DNA of 64,000 bases from Marisa cornuarietis (Eukaryota > Mollusca > Gastropoda > Architaenioglossa > Ampullariidae), in NCBI GenBank assembly GCA_004794655.1, contig SMMW01000522.1:186001-250000 (forward strand), read 5' to 3'. Position numbers and translations under genes: made by a program. The notes below the pieces were generated by a model. It was not told where the DNA came from and made no database searches. It saw only the letters and a list, made by a program, of their open reading frames with translations. Positions 49,059 to 60,727 of the stretch are shown piece by piece. Position 1 is the stretch's first letter; every line of letters starts with the position of its first letter.

Positions 49059-52051
49059 TTAGGATGAATGGCTTTTGATGCCTTCGGTGCGAAAGAAACA
49101 AAGCAATGCTGACAATGCCAGTGTGCTTCCTGCAAGTCCCCCAGCAAATGCTACTGTGGGAAAGGACCCCTGAAAAAAAATTGTAGCACATGTTTTAAAC
49201 CAACAAAACTGTTTTCTACCACTTATGTAAATTTTTGCATGGTAAGAAAAGAGGCCTGGGACCAATATGAAAAAATTCTCAATTATGGAAACTTTGGCAG
49301 CTTTTGTGCACATATGAACTGCAATGAAGATAACCTTATTTTCAGCATTGTCTTCACCTGTTCTTCTCTCAATCAATATTACATGCTTCCTATATTTTCA
49401 GCAAGTTATATAAACACTTTGTATGACAGTTATACTTACCTGTCTGAGACATTTGTAACCATGGTAGCCAGGCGAACACAAACAGTCTACAAGACCTGGG
49501 CCAGCAGCTTTACAGTAAGATTGTGGAAATGGACATGTTTCTGCAATATTCATGTACCACAGTCTTTGGTTAACAATGCATACTATTTCTTGACGGTTTT
49601 TTAAAAGTGTATCGCCCACAACTATGTAGAGATGTCATTAACCTTTTGACTTGACTGAAAAGATAAATGGGATCAAATCTGACTTCTCAGAATATAGTAT
49701 GGAAAAATTATCAGAGTAATAAATATTTTTCCTATAGAATTCTTACCATTGTTTTCTAAACAAGGGTCAATCGGCTTCTGGCAAAAGAGCACATCAGAGC
49801 TCATCTCTGATTTTTCCCATGCTCTTATTCCTCCTGGGCATTCAACTGACACATTTTTAACTGGAAGCCAGCTTTAACAGAAACAAAAAGTCCCCACCCC
49901 AAATCATCCAAAATGTCATTTTGCCTTTATATTCTGGTATATCTTTATATTCTAGCCATTCACACTTCTTAGAAAACCATAATCAAAAGAGTCAAGGACA
50001 AGACAGCATTTTGGATAGTTTAGCTGACTGTTAATCTTTAGTTGATAATTATAAAACAAGGTCTTAAAAAAAAAGACAAAATCCGTAAAAAGTACTTGCC
50101 ATCCAACAGCTTCACACTCAAAATATTCTATAAATATTTAAAACATTTCTCACAGATATTCCAGTTCAGTAAGTTCGTAGAAATGCATTGCTTGAAAGTC
50201 AAAAAGTGGATTGTCCTCCAACGATCTGGGATAAAAGAAAATGAAATGCTACACTTTGTATAATTATTATCTTCTCTTATAATCTTTATACATGAACTAA
50301 TATGCAGACAACACATATGCCTAGTGCTACTCTTCATTGCACATACAAGTGCATCCACACCGACCCACAAACACAAGTACAAGCTTCCTGAAAAATGGGG
50401 ACACTTAAAAGTATACATACAAAGCAGGACAGAAGGTTTCTGAAAGCTGAATTTCTTTTAAAATTATTTGTGTGTGTATATAAAACAGCACAAGGGTACA
50501 GCCTCTAATTGACACACACCTGGCTCCCTCCCAGTAAATTCCACAAAAAGTCTATTGCAGATAAAAACACCCAAGACTGAAAACTAGTGTACATTCCCAG
50601 TTCACCCTGATCCAACACATGGCACTTTCAAAGTGTTAAATCTAAGCCCTACCCACATTAATCCTTCAAATATCACTAACCCTCTCTCCGTGTCCCTGGC
50701 TTTTGAAAGTACATAAATACGCACAATTCCCAAACTACTCTAATTCAACAAGAAACTGAGACTTATCAAAATCATCACTCACATATTTTTAAGATGGGTC
50801 ATGTTTTTGAAAAGATCGCCAATCGTGTCCAAACTGCAGTTGTGTAAATCTATTCTGTAAACAAAATGAATATGATAAATCCAGATGTAAGCTCAAGTTC
50901 CTTAGTTCGTTATTCTGTTTATAAGCAATAAAGTAATTTCGATCTGTTGTTCTGATGTTAAGATCAAGAACTGATATCTGAAATCTCAGTTCTGATAACT
51001 AGCCTGGAATCTTTTGATGATCACTATACTCAGCAAATCTTTATCAGGCATAAACAACAGTGTGGATGGGGAGGAAATATGGAACATTGGTGTTTTAGTG
51101 TTTCATGCCAATTTGGGTTGTTTATGACAAAGAAGCTGGCCCTGTAAACAGGTACTAGCTGTAGAGGAAAAGTGACCATGCCTGACACAAGATCTGAACC
51201 CAGGCCACTACAGAACTAAATGAACCAATTTCCACACAATCGCAACAACTTACACAGTGGCAGTTGTGATGCCTGTCTCATTGTAACAACAGCGTCCACT
51301 TATATTCAGACCTTGTGTCGAACAGTCTGTTTTAACTTGGTCCTTCATGTCACCTTCACACTGCCTCTGACACACAGATGCCAAGCTCTGCAATATCCAA
51401 CAAATGTTTGTTATACACGAACCCATAAATACCCCGACACAGAATGTTCGTTAATATAAGCGCGACGCCATGCTAAACCGCTTGAACAGGGGCGTGTGGA
51501 GCTATAAGTGTATTAAACAGATGTGAGAGGGGCGTTGAACCCTGCAAGAGTTGAAGCGATATTTGATGCTCTTTTTTGTCTAATTCTTTAAGCCTAGGCC
51601 AAGCTGTTAAGATCCATGACGTCGCGTACAATCCGTGTAACGCATTTGTTACAAGATCTATGCAATATTTAAGTGCAGTTTTATAGAACAGACTGAATAC
51701 ATTTTTTAAGCGATTCAATATAAATCTTGCCTAATATTGATCATCATGCTGGTACATTCTTTTCGTAATCCAGCGCACATTTCTTCTCCTTTAGTCTTTA
51801 TCATGTTTCTCGTCACAAAGGTAGTTTTTAGTTTTAAAAAAAGAAAAGAAAAGAGGGGAGTGAGGAGCATCATCACTTTGAAAGAATCGTTTATGTCTAC
51901 GATCTACGACTTAATTTAATTCTCCCATTGATCGTTCTCGCTCAGAAACACACAAGAAGCAGTATTTTAATATATTACTTACTTCTAGCGTAGCATCTGC
52001 GATCACAAGCAGTACGAGCAGTTTGAAACACATTCTTATTTTTAGCCACAT
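49059..52051 (-). CDS. ATRAID: ATRAID (retinoic acid-induced differentiation factor, APR3)
   Basis: Type I membrane glycoprotein; in vertebrates it is linked to osteoblast differentiation and to lysosomal handling of bisphosphonates. Exons on the minus strand: 52051-51983, 51387-51254, 50854-50783, 50225-50154, 49871-49747, 49540-49440, 49169-49059. All phases agree and give 227 residues (human form about 229). In order: signal peptide (MCFKLLVLLVIADA), a cysteine-rich segment (SVCQRQCEG...GRCCYNETG), two leucine-rich repeats (IDLHNCSLDTIGDLFKNM and SLEDNPLFDFQ), the family motif VSVECPGGIRAW, an EGF-like domain ending GLVDCLCSPGYHGYKCLRQ, and a membrane helix (about residues 195-216) with a short tail. 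Each repeat is coded by a 72-nt exon of the same phase. A two-codon uORF (52059-52051) overlaps the start. Confidence 0.94.
51085..51215 (-). mobile_element. Decayed SINE, same family as the one at 46755
   Basis: On the minus strand GGGTTCAGATCTTGTGTCAG matches the B box. TTTACAGGGCCAGCTTC matches the body, and GGCATGAAACACTAAAACACC matches the 3' part of the SINE at 46755. The A box side is poorly preserved. It lies in an ATRAID intron. Confidence 0.6.
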
Positions 52052-52157
52052 TATGCCATGAGTATATGACACTTGTGACAGCCTCGTGTGTCAGATATTG
52101 TGTCATGTGACATCTACATCCGGCACTTGTCGGCTTATCTCGGAACAATTCGGTAAC

Positions 52158-52171
52158 CTCACCATGACAAC
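52158..52171 (+). promoter_or_regulatory. Second X-box-like site (imperfect)
   Basis: CTCACCATGACAAC resembles the palindromic RFX X-box GTTGCCATGGCAAC. The right half-site (GACAAC) fits fully and the left half-site breaks the consensus at its first base. It lies about 94 bp from the perfect X-box at 52265. Confidence 0.5.
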
Positions 52172-52264
52172 AAGGACTTCTTCAATGCATTCTCAAATTG
52201 AATTGGACAAGTTTTCCGAGTTTAGCCAATCACATTACTTGTGACATCATGCAGGCAGACTGAT

Positions 52265-52278
52265 GTTTCCCTAGCAAC
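52265..52278 (+). promoter_or_regulatory. RFX X-box in the ATRAID/TEKT2 promoter
   Basis: GTTTCCCTAGCAAC fits the X-box consensus RYYNYY-N(1-3)-RRNRAC at every position. RFX factors use this site to drive cilium and axoneme genes. It lies just upstream of the likely 5' non-coding exon of tektin-2, whose donor is probably the GTAAGTAG at about 52355, joining an acceptor near 54730. A CCAAT motif lies nearby at about 52225. Confidence 0.75.
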
Positions 52279-53049
52279 AGGACAGCTACCTGTGTTGTTG
52301 CAGTCCTATCGCATCAGGTAACACGGTCGTCGGGCACTTACATATCATTCAAAGTAAGTAGATTTTCAGTGTTGTAATTCTGTTAATTTGGGGACAGAGA
52401 CAATAAGAAATAAACACGAAATTACGGGTAAAAGTAAAGTTAGTTTAATATAGGATCACGATACGCGCCATTTATAGCTAGTGCATGTAGTAACCACCAA
52501 TATGCATATTTTTACAATGAGATGGGAGAACTTCTGACGAAATCAATTATTTTTCATTATTCTGGAAACAGACTTACATATTATAGTCTTGTATGAAAGG
52601 CACTTAGCGTGCTATACAAGATTTTATCTACATCAAAAGTTCGATGAATTTCGGTTAACTATATATAGGCCATATATATAGTTATGACTCCTTTTTGACC
52701 ATCTAGTTCTGGGAGAGGGCACACAACCATTAAGTAAATTGTTATAGTACTGTACTTTTTATTAATCAACACCAGAAAGTAAGAATTTAAACTTAATTTG
52801 AAACAACAGTTATGAATGTACAGAAAGAATTATTTTTGCAGACACCATCGATCACTTATTGTGAAAAAGTTTTAAATATATAGATCGATCTAGTGCTTTT
52901 TCTAGTAGAAGGTACTAGAAAAGTTGAAAGATATTGCTTATCTGATTTACAGACACCGACATCTATGATGAACTAGTACAAGCAATTTTCATCCAGAAGA
53001 AAATAATAATTTGTTCGCTTGCACATTAGCTGGTTCATTAAGTCAATCA

Positions 53050-53340
53050 GTCAGTCGTCCCTTGACCGACACCTGTTGTTGGGGGCAGCGCATGGATAGA
53101 CGCGGCACCAGACAGGGCCCGCCACTCTTACCTATTTTGGGCGATAGTGAACAGGTCCTGTACAGGATGACCAGTCCAGTCTCTGACGTTTGTAAGTCAG
53201 TTCTTTCTTTCTTTGGCCACCACAGCATCATACCTTTGATCCAAGGTGCCTTGAAGGATAGTCTCTGACAAGATGTGCTGGGTCACATGGCCAAAGAAGA
53301 CCAGCTTATGTCGCTTAGACTGTTGAAAGTAGAGGTTCCT
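53050..53340 (-). mobile_element. 3' remnant of a LINE (RTE/craniate-type endonuclease-RT C-terminus)
   Basis: On the minus strand the degenerate translation contains FFGHVTQHILSETILQGTLD, then DWTGHPVQDLF and EWRAL, with shifts and a stop. This order matches the C-terminal tail common to RTE-like endonuclease-reverse transcriptase proteins (FGHV...ILQGTLEG...EWTG...W). No RT core is left. It lies in the presumed TEKT2 5' UTR intron. Confidence 0.6.
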
Positions 53341-53419
53341 GGTGTCCTACAAATGTGGCAATCGTGTTTAGTACAAAGTCGATCCTTTGTTCTGTGTTCT
53401 TTGTATGAGATTCAGAGCA

Positions 53420-53665
53420 GCCTCCTCGATCAGGCACTTGGTTAGCTGGTTGGTTTTGCAGGAAAGTGCTTCTACCTATAGGTGATTTTGCACTATGAGG
53501 GAAGAGGGAGGGGTGAGAAAACTAGAGTACCCAGAGAAAATCCCCAACATCTAGCCCTGTATCACATACAGACTGTTTCCTGAGACGAGATCTGAACTTG
53601 AGGTTTCTTACTGCAGTGGTGACAAGGGAGTGTTTTAACCGCTACACTGCTGGGGGTTCCTTTTA
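53420..53665 (-). mobile_element. tRNA-derived SINE, second family
   Basis: On the minus strand AGTGTAGCGGTTAAAACACT is an A box and AAGTTCAGATCTCGTCTC is a B box. A body with GGGGATTTTCTCTGGGTACT follows. The body differs from the SINE at 46755, so it is a second tRNA-headed family or subfamily. The right end abuts CAGCAGTG at about 53650. Confidence 0.65.
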
Positions 53666-54189
53666 GCTTGCACAGGCGATGAAGAGGATTTAAATCCCCA
53701 ATTAACTTTCAGAATAGAGTAAAAAGAATAAGGAATGAAGCACAAGTACCAAACAATGTTCACAATGAGCCATCTATATTCCTATAGGAAACTGAAGGGT
53801 GAAGCATAATGTTAAACAGTGGTCATCAAAGTCTTTCTGTGAGTAAGATGTGACTAATTTGTCTAATATGAATGGGTCATACTAGAAATTATTTGATTTT
53901 TTAGTTGATTGTTAGACTGCATTAACCATTTATGTATTATTAAGGAAGTCTGGTAAAAATGGCCCACATATAACAGCTGATTGTTCATGGAAGACAGATT
54001 TTGTAATTCATTGACACATTGAAGTCAAGTCATGATGTTCACCTCTAAAGCACATGAATCAGCATATAAATCATACAATAGATTATATTTTCAATCGCCA
54101 TTGCTACTGAAACTGGTGTTTCAAAGCATTGAAATTGTGTTAAACAGGTGAACAAAGAGTGATAATATAGTATTAGTCTGACCAACTTA

Positions 54190-54592
54190 TTTTGTGGATT
54201 TAAAAGTTATACAAAAATAAAGATGTATGGCCAGAGGTTTTTCTGCTACCAAGCTCCATCAACTTTGAACAGCTTACCCACCAGCTTTCATCACTCTGAT
54301 TCTCTTACCACCTTTAAGTCCAAACTTAAGACATTTTTTTTTTCAGAAGAGAGACTTCACTCCCACCCATTCCTGACCATGAGTGTGCATAATGTGTGTC
54401 TGTATTTAACTTGTGTATGGATAGGTGTGGCTGTTGTAGAAGAGCATATGTCTGTTACATACAAATATGGGCACATGGTGTTAGTGATTCCTTTTATGTT
54501 GATAGGTCTGTCTATCACTTCTGTAAACTGCTTGCTCTGAGAAAATCATTAAAAAGCGCTATAAAAATGCTCATTATTATTATTATTATATA
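54190..54592 (+). mobile_element. 3' fragment of an L2/CR1-like LINE
   Basis: The open frame from about 54223 encodes the reverse transcriptase C-terminus (FCYQAPSTLNSLPTSF, then TTFKSKLKTFFF). This corresponds to the APxLWNxLP...TFKxxLKTxLF end of L2/Rex-type LINEs. The 3' UTR ends with AAAAAGCGCTATAAAAATGC and an (ATT)n microsatellite at 54573-54590. Confidence 0.75.
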
Positions 54593-54751
54593 GATAATTA
54601 ACCTTTAGAATCATTTTCAGCTTACATTATTTTAAGAACTTTAAGCAGAAAGATGATACACAAAAGTCACTTAGAAATCGTTTTTAAATTGGGTCATTTT
54701 TGTACCTTAAACAGATAATTTATTCACAGGACAAATCATTAACAAACAAGC

Positions 54752-57700
54752 ATGGCCACTGAAGTTCGTCCTACTACCCGTTTCCAGCCACCTGACTGGT
54801 TTACCAACAGTTATGCAATATCTACCAATGCTGAGCGTCAGCGCAGTGCCTCACATGAGGTGCGACAGGAAAGTCGCTTTCTGCGCAATGAAACAGATTC
54901 CCAGACAAAGTGGGACCAGTATTCTAATAATGTGCGCTTGGCTGACCGCATTGATGACATCCGCAAGGTAAGTAGGAAGATTAATGTGAAAACAAGTTTT
55001 ATCTAACAAAAGTGTTGTTTTTTTCAATTACTCTTTCAGACTGGGAACGGTTATTCTGTACAGAGCTGGTTTCTAATAAGTAGCTGTGAGATATGGGTTC
55101 CCAAGCACTTTAGCTTTTAGTTTACACATTTGTGCAATCTTTTATGGCTCTGATGTTTGTAGTGGAAGGAAATTCTGGAGAAGACACTTGCAGACCTGGA
55201 CAAAGAAATTGCTGATCTTTCTGAGGCCAAAGAACTGACAGAGATTGCTCTGGAGGCTAAGAACATCCCCACTGATGCCAACATTGAATGTCTGACACTG
55301 CGTGAGGGGCGTCAGCACATTGATGTAGTGCAGGACGAAGTTGAGAACCAGCTACATAAGGCAAGTTTGCTTTTGTCATGAAAGATAACTTACTTACAAG
55401 TAAGATAACCAAGTTATTTAGAAAAAGACGATAATTGGTGCTTCAGTATTTTCACATGCAACCTTCCCCCGATATATTTGATTAAGCTCTAAATTTGGCG
55501 ATGGTAGATGTAAACAGCAGGCATATTTCAGCACACTCTGATTGTTTTTATACTGAAAGAAGTGGGATAGACGATCAACTTTTTTGTTGAGAATGGGATG
55601 CAGATTCATGAGCATAAAAAGACTAAAACCCTGAGGTCCTGTTGTAGAGGATTTGTACTGAAAGTTTCAGAACTGTAGAGTGGATTTGAATGACTTGTCA
55701 TAGTAAATAAAGTGAAAAGATGACAGCATTTGTGTTGTCTTCTCGTTTCTCCAAAAGGAAAAGGAAGTAATTGAGGGCATCAAAAGAGCTCTACAGCAGC
55801 GGATTGGTGAGGCCTTTGAGCAGCTGTGTCTGCTGCAGGAGGCACGCCAGCAGGTCCAGGCTGATTTGCAGGACAAGAACATTGCCCTCGGCATCGACAT
55901 TGATCAGTATAACCTCAGTGACCGCTCACCCCTGATCAGCTATAAACCAGACAGCCTCCGAGTGCCCAAGGGGCAAGTGTTTTTTTTAAATTTTAACTAT
56001 ATTAACTGTTCATCACATATAAAATAGCTGACTTACAAGTGCTTGCAAGGAGAAATGATTTTCTGATAAAATCACATGATCTGGCCTCATCTTTATGGGC
56101 ATTGATAATTTACCCACAGATAAAAGTACCACACAGAACCAATGAATAACCAACAAATTATATCTAGATTCATGAGACAGTGAGAAAATGAAGTTAACTA
56201 ACAAACTAGAATAGCAGAAATTCATTGCAAATGCATTATTCAGGTAAAAAAAAGCATGAAATAACTCAAAAACACAAGGAAGAAAGTGCAGTTTATTAAC
56301 TATAATAAAATTTTGCCCTTTATGCAACTATTAGACCAAAAAGGTGTTGATGTTGATGCTTTATTTGGAAGCAGAATGACGTATGAAAAAAAAACGATGT
56401 TATTGATCTAATTCATCTCCAAGAGATAAAAAACAAAGGGAAACATAAGCTGAGATTTTTTTTAATGGCATTTGTTAGGAGTGATGCAGGTGCAAAAATT
56501 ATTTGGCAAAATTTCCGAAAGGCTAGATTAAACACTGTACATCGTATGCTGCAGGACCACAACTCCTCAGCAGTGGGAGGACTTTAGCCGCTACAATAAA
56601 GAGCGTGCTGATGCAGAGATGTTGGCATCCACTCGGCTAAGGGAGGCTATCCACCACACTCTGCATCAAACAACTAATGACCTGGAAGCCCAGAAAACTG
56701 CCACAGAGTATGCCTTCCGCAAAAGAATTCATGAATTTCAGCGAGCTAAAGATGAGCTGGAGTGGCAGAAAAAACTTGTGAGAGAAAACTGTGAAATTAT
56801 TTTGCTTTTTATTTGTGATTTTTTGGTTATCCCTTTTGTTTCATAATTCTTTCAGTGGTTTTACCATTTTAATTGATAAAAAAGGCTATTGCTGTTGTTT
56901 TCTGATTAAAGCTAATGTGTTATTTCATTCTCGCGCAGTGATGAGATACACACAGACAGCAAATGTTTTGATTTCAGTTTGTCTATTATAAGAGCATAGC
57001 TTAGACAACAATTATTGTAACCCTCTTTCTGTAAAACTCAATCACACCCTTTTTTATACAAAACATTCTACTAACCAGTCTTTAGTAAATCATTTTTGCA
57101 ACTTCCAAACATTGCTTCCCTTCATTTAGGATTTAAAAGAAAAACTGTGTGGCTCACATCTCAAACCCCTTTTGCTGCACCTCCTGGATAATTAAAATTC
57201 TTAAAAATCTTCTAGACTCTGGGTGAAATTGCTGAAATGGAGAACGACATTCGAGGGATAGAAGAAGCCATCCGTGCCAAAATCAACCCTACAAAGCTTG
57301 CAGAAACACGTCTGGAAAACAGAACCTACCATCCTAATGTGGAACTTTGCCGTGATGCACCTCAGTATGGGTTGACAGATGAAGTCAAACAGCTTCAAGC
57401 CACCAAGAAAGCATTAGAGGAGAAACTCAGACAGGCACAGTAAGTGCTTTCTACATCCTCCCAGTCTATTTTTATTGTTTTTTTTTTTTAAACTGATACA
57501 GTAGACACAATGAGATTCTCTTTAGCTATAGCCTAGATGTTAAATTGTGTAAAGCAATGCACACGCAACAAGCAAAGACATCATAGACATGGCAGCTATG
57601 AGAAAGAAAGTGCTTGAACTGACACAGAAAAGTCACAATTCCCCTTATTGAATCCAAAACCATTCTTTTTTTAAATCATAGACATGCCTTGGATGGACTT

Positions 57701-57874
57701 CAAAAGAATGTACACCGCATCAATGATGATCTTATTGACAAGAATAATTCCCTTATGCTGGACAACCACTGCATGGATGTGCGCCAGAAAATGAACATCA
57801 AACCTCAGACTTCAACTGATCGCAACTTGAACATTGCTGGGGTTGAAAGACAAAGAGTCACAGTCCTGGCTTAA
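54752..57874 (+). CDS. TEKT2: Tektin-2
   Basis: Coiled-coil filament protein inside the doublet microtubules of cilia and sperm flagella. Exons: 54752-54967, 55163-55360, 55758-55972, 56555-56777, 57216-57439, 57682-57874. Phases agree and give 422 residues (human 430). The N-terminus RFQPPDWFTNSYAISTNAER, the IECLTLREGRQHIDVV segment and the C-terminal GLTDEV...LDNHCMD region align with human TEKT2 rather than other tektins. Four helical rods with conserved Cys-containing loops are seen. The tektin nonapeptide reads HPNVELCRD instead of RPNVELCRD. Introns after 55360 and 55972 use GC donors (AAG|GCAAGT and GGG|CAAGT read as GG|GCAAGT); no GT site keeps the frame. AATAAA at 58207-58212 is a candidate poly(A) signal. 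Confidence 0.97.
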
Positions 57875-59450
57875 GGGTTTTTTCATTTGCCTGCTGCTTA
57901 GAAGACTTTCCATATACTGTGTAATGACCGTGGCATAGAAAAGTTTCCTTCCTAATATTTTTTAAAAAAGACAGAGTAAGAAATTTAAAATTCCTTGTCA
58001 ATGCAAAAGACATCAGAATTGATATTTTGTTATGTAAGAATGTGGGGATGCCCTGAACCTCTGCTTAGTGGAAATATGAATTTTGGTTAGCTTTATAGTT
58101 ATTAAAGTTATAAATAACCACAGACAGTACATGATAACTGTCACATATTGTCTTGAAATAGAAACCTCAATTAAAAAAATATTGCTTTCATGAAATTCTA
58201 GATTTTAATAAAGTCTGGATCCACATTAAAAAAAGTGCTTGGACACATTAACTAGTCTTTTTGTCACAACACTTGCATAACAATCTGGTTTACACAAGAA
58301 ACAGCTAGTTGATGTGGTCAAAGATTACTGCAGAATCAGCATGTAAATAAGTAAATCTGCAGTTATTTTCGGTTCCTTTTACTCCCTTATCAACCTTCAT
58401 AATGGAGGGATGTTTGTGTTCATGGATGCTTCTCTAGCTGCAGTAATGGACTAACTGCAGTGTGTTAAGCCAGGTGGATTTTGTTACATCCAAGCATCCA
58501 GAATAGTTATCTTAATTGGTAACCAGTTATTGTTTTCAAGATAAGCTGCACTATCAGCTGGATTTCTGTTAATAGTTCAGGAAGTATTGTTCGTGGTCAT
58601 CCCATCCACCATATGATGTCCACCAACCACTCACTTTCACAGTCTTTGTTTTTGTAACATTTATGTACTTATTTCAGTCACTCCAACTGTTCACATTTTC
58701 TTTTTACAATTGTGAAGTGACATAGGTGTGAAATACAGCAAATTTTAATCAAGTATTCCACTAGCCTTCATGATGAGGAGGGACTTTATAAGTAAATTGG
58801 CTGTAGATGCATAAGGGCTGAAAATCCGACACGTTACCAGATAAAGACAAAGATAATCTCAAAACTTTTCTACTTGAGAATGAGAAATGCGTTAAATGAG
58901 GATGTGATAGTCATGTTAATGCCAAGTCATTAAAGATACATCATGGGAAAAAACAGAAAGGTTATGTATGTGTGGATATATATATATATATACACACACA
59001 CACATATAAAATGGATCAGAAGTTTAAGCCTTGCTACTGTAAAAGAAAGGTATGAGAATACAAGAAAAGTGAGGAGTCAACATGTGATCAGTATTATGTT
59101 GTATTTAATCCTCTCCCAACATGTAATTGTAGCAATCTTCTGTGGTGTGTCTGCACAAATTCCTTGTAAAATTTATAGATATGGAGTTTTGCAATAGCTT
59201 GCAATGATGGCTTTTTGCTATGTGATGGCTTATACTGCTGGTGTCAGTGTTGACCTCTAATAATAATAATAAAAAAAGTTTTGTGGATGACTTGATCCCT
59301 TCTTATATGCATTCTGTGAGGAGTGGTTGCTGCATTCCTAAATTAACATACAGATCCCTTTGAAAGGTTATTTGTTTTGTATACCACCACGGTAACTATT
59401 TAAAACCATTAAGAAAATTATTTTCTCCAAGAAACCAAGTGGGAACACAA
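57875..59450. other. TEKT2 3' UTR and intergenic region
   Basis: AT-rich sequence after the tektin stop codon. It holds a (TA)n(CA)n microsatellite at about 58977-59004 and a short (TAA)n at 59262-59273. No coding exon is seen. Confidence 0.5.
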
Positions 59451-59454
59451 AGTC

Positions 59455-59690
59455 AAGGTGTTAGAGCACTGGCAATTGAATCTGGAGTCATGCATGCTAG
59501 CTGGTTCTGTACCCATGCAGTGCAGTGAACTTATCCCAGTCTGTACAGTTGTTGAATAGATACCTGACTCCTTCAAGAAGGTAATGAAGAGGAGATGGGC
59601 AATACCCTAACAATAAAGCTGGCCTGAAGAAAAGTTCAGTCTCTGACACCTTCCCCTACGACCAGAAGGTTAGGTGGTAGCCTTAACCAT
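59455..59690 (+). mobile_element. Decayed tRNA-derived SINE
   Basis: AAGGTGTTAGAGCACTGGC resembles an A box and CTGGTTCTGTACCC a B box about 45 bp further. The body contains GAATAGATACCTGACTCC. It lies between the convergent TEKT2 and TPR genes. Ends and target duplications are unclear. Confidence 0.5.
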
Positions 59691-60264
59691 TTTCTTTTTT
59701 TTCCCTCGCACCAAGAAACTAGAAGTGGGAGAAAAGACTTTTCATTAGGTTATATGTTTAATATGCATACTTTTGTCCATTTAAATAACACACATTTCCT
59801 AAAAGACTGCTGAACTTCACTTTTTTCCAGTATTAACAATTTTATTATGAAGTTCTTTGCATGAGTTCATCCAAGAAATAAAAACAAAAGTCCATTCATC
59901 ATTCTTCCACATCAAGGACAATCCATGAAAAAGTATAATACATAAGATGTTCAAAATGAAGAGTAGGAGAAAACATTTTTGACAAATCAGTATTTCATTT
60001 TCAAGCAGGAATCCAGAAAAAAAGACTTAAAGTCCACCAGATTTATTTCAAAACGAGCTACTTGTCTTTTTACCTTTCACATCTACCAGTGAAAACTCCA
60101 CGGGTATGATTTTCATGGACTTTGTTAGATATCAGGGCACCATATTTCAACATAAACTTCAAACCCCAATGGAAATCTCAAACTCTATCCCCTTTACTCT
60201 GCAATATTCAGACTGATCATTGGAGTTACCCTTAGCTGTAAAAGATTTTCTTTGACCATAAAAT

Positions 60265-60727
60265 CTACTGAAGATAAATGGTTCCTGTTTTGGTGCTGGG
60301 TGGCAGAACACAATGGAAAGGCAAAGAGCTGAAATCTGAGTCAAACAGATGTGGGCTTCTGGGTGTGAGATAGGAAGTACAATCAATGTGGGCATTCTCT
60401 TTCAGGCCTATGCCAAACTTTCTGGGTGTGGAGAAGACAGGAAAGTTGGTACAATCTGCAGGGTTCACTTCTTCCTGCTCTGAGCTGACGTTCTGAGACA
60501 AGCTATCCATGCATGATGTTTGCAGAAATGGCAGCAAGTCTTGTACACTGCTGTTTAGGGATGACTGCAGTGAGTCCAGAGATGTCATAGCAAAGTAAGA
60601 AGGAGCTTGACGTGTGGTTTCCATCCAACCATCCACCAGAGATGCTAGATGCACGAGCTCACTAAAATGTTTCTCCCATTTTCTGTAGGTGTCCAAGTTT
60701 ATTGGTCTCTTTTCTTTAGAGAAAGAC
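60265..60727 (-). CDS. Open frame just past the TPR stop: alternative TPR terminal exon or unknown gene
   Basis: About 154 codons after the TPR stop codon remain open in the other (+1) frame, from about 60726 down to a stop at 60265. The composition is protein-like (HFSELVHLASLVDGWMETT, SYFAMTSLDSLQSSLNSS, VFSTPRKFGIGLKEN, SYLTPRSPHLFDS) and not repeat-like. Two possible acceptors lie at its start: TTTTAG|G at 60728 (the AG of the TPR stop itself) and CTCTAAAG|A at about 60710. Both have phases that could accept an upstream TPR exon. I do not recognise the protein. It could be an alternative C-terminus of TPR, a short independent gene, or a chance frame in the 3' UTR. Confidence 0.4.
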
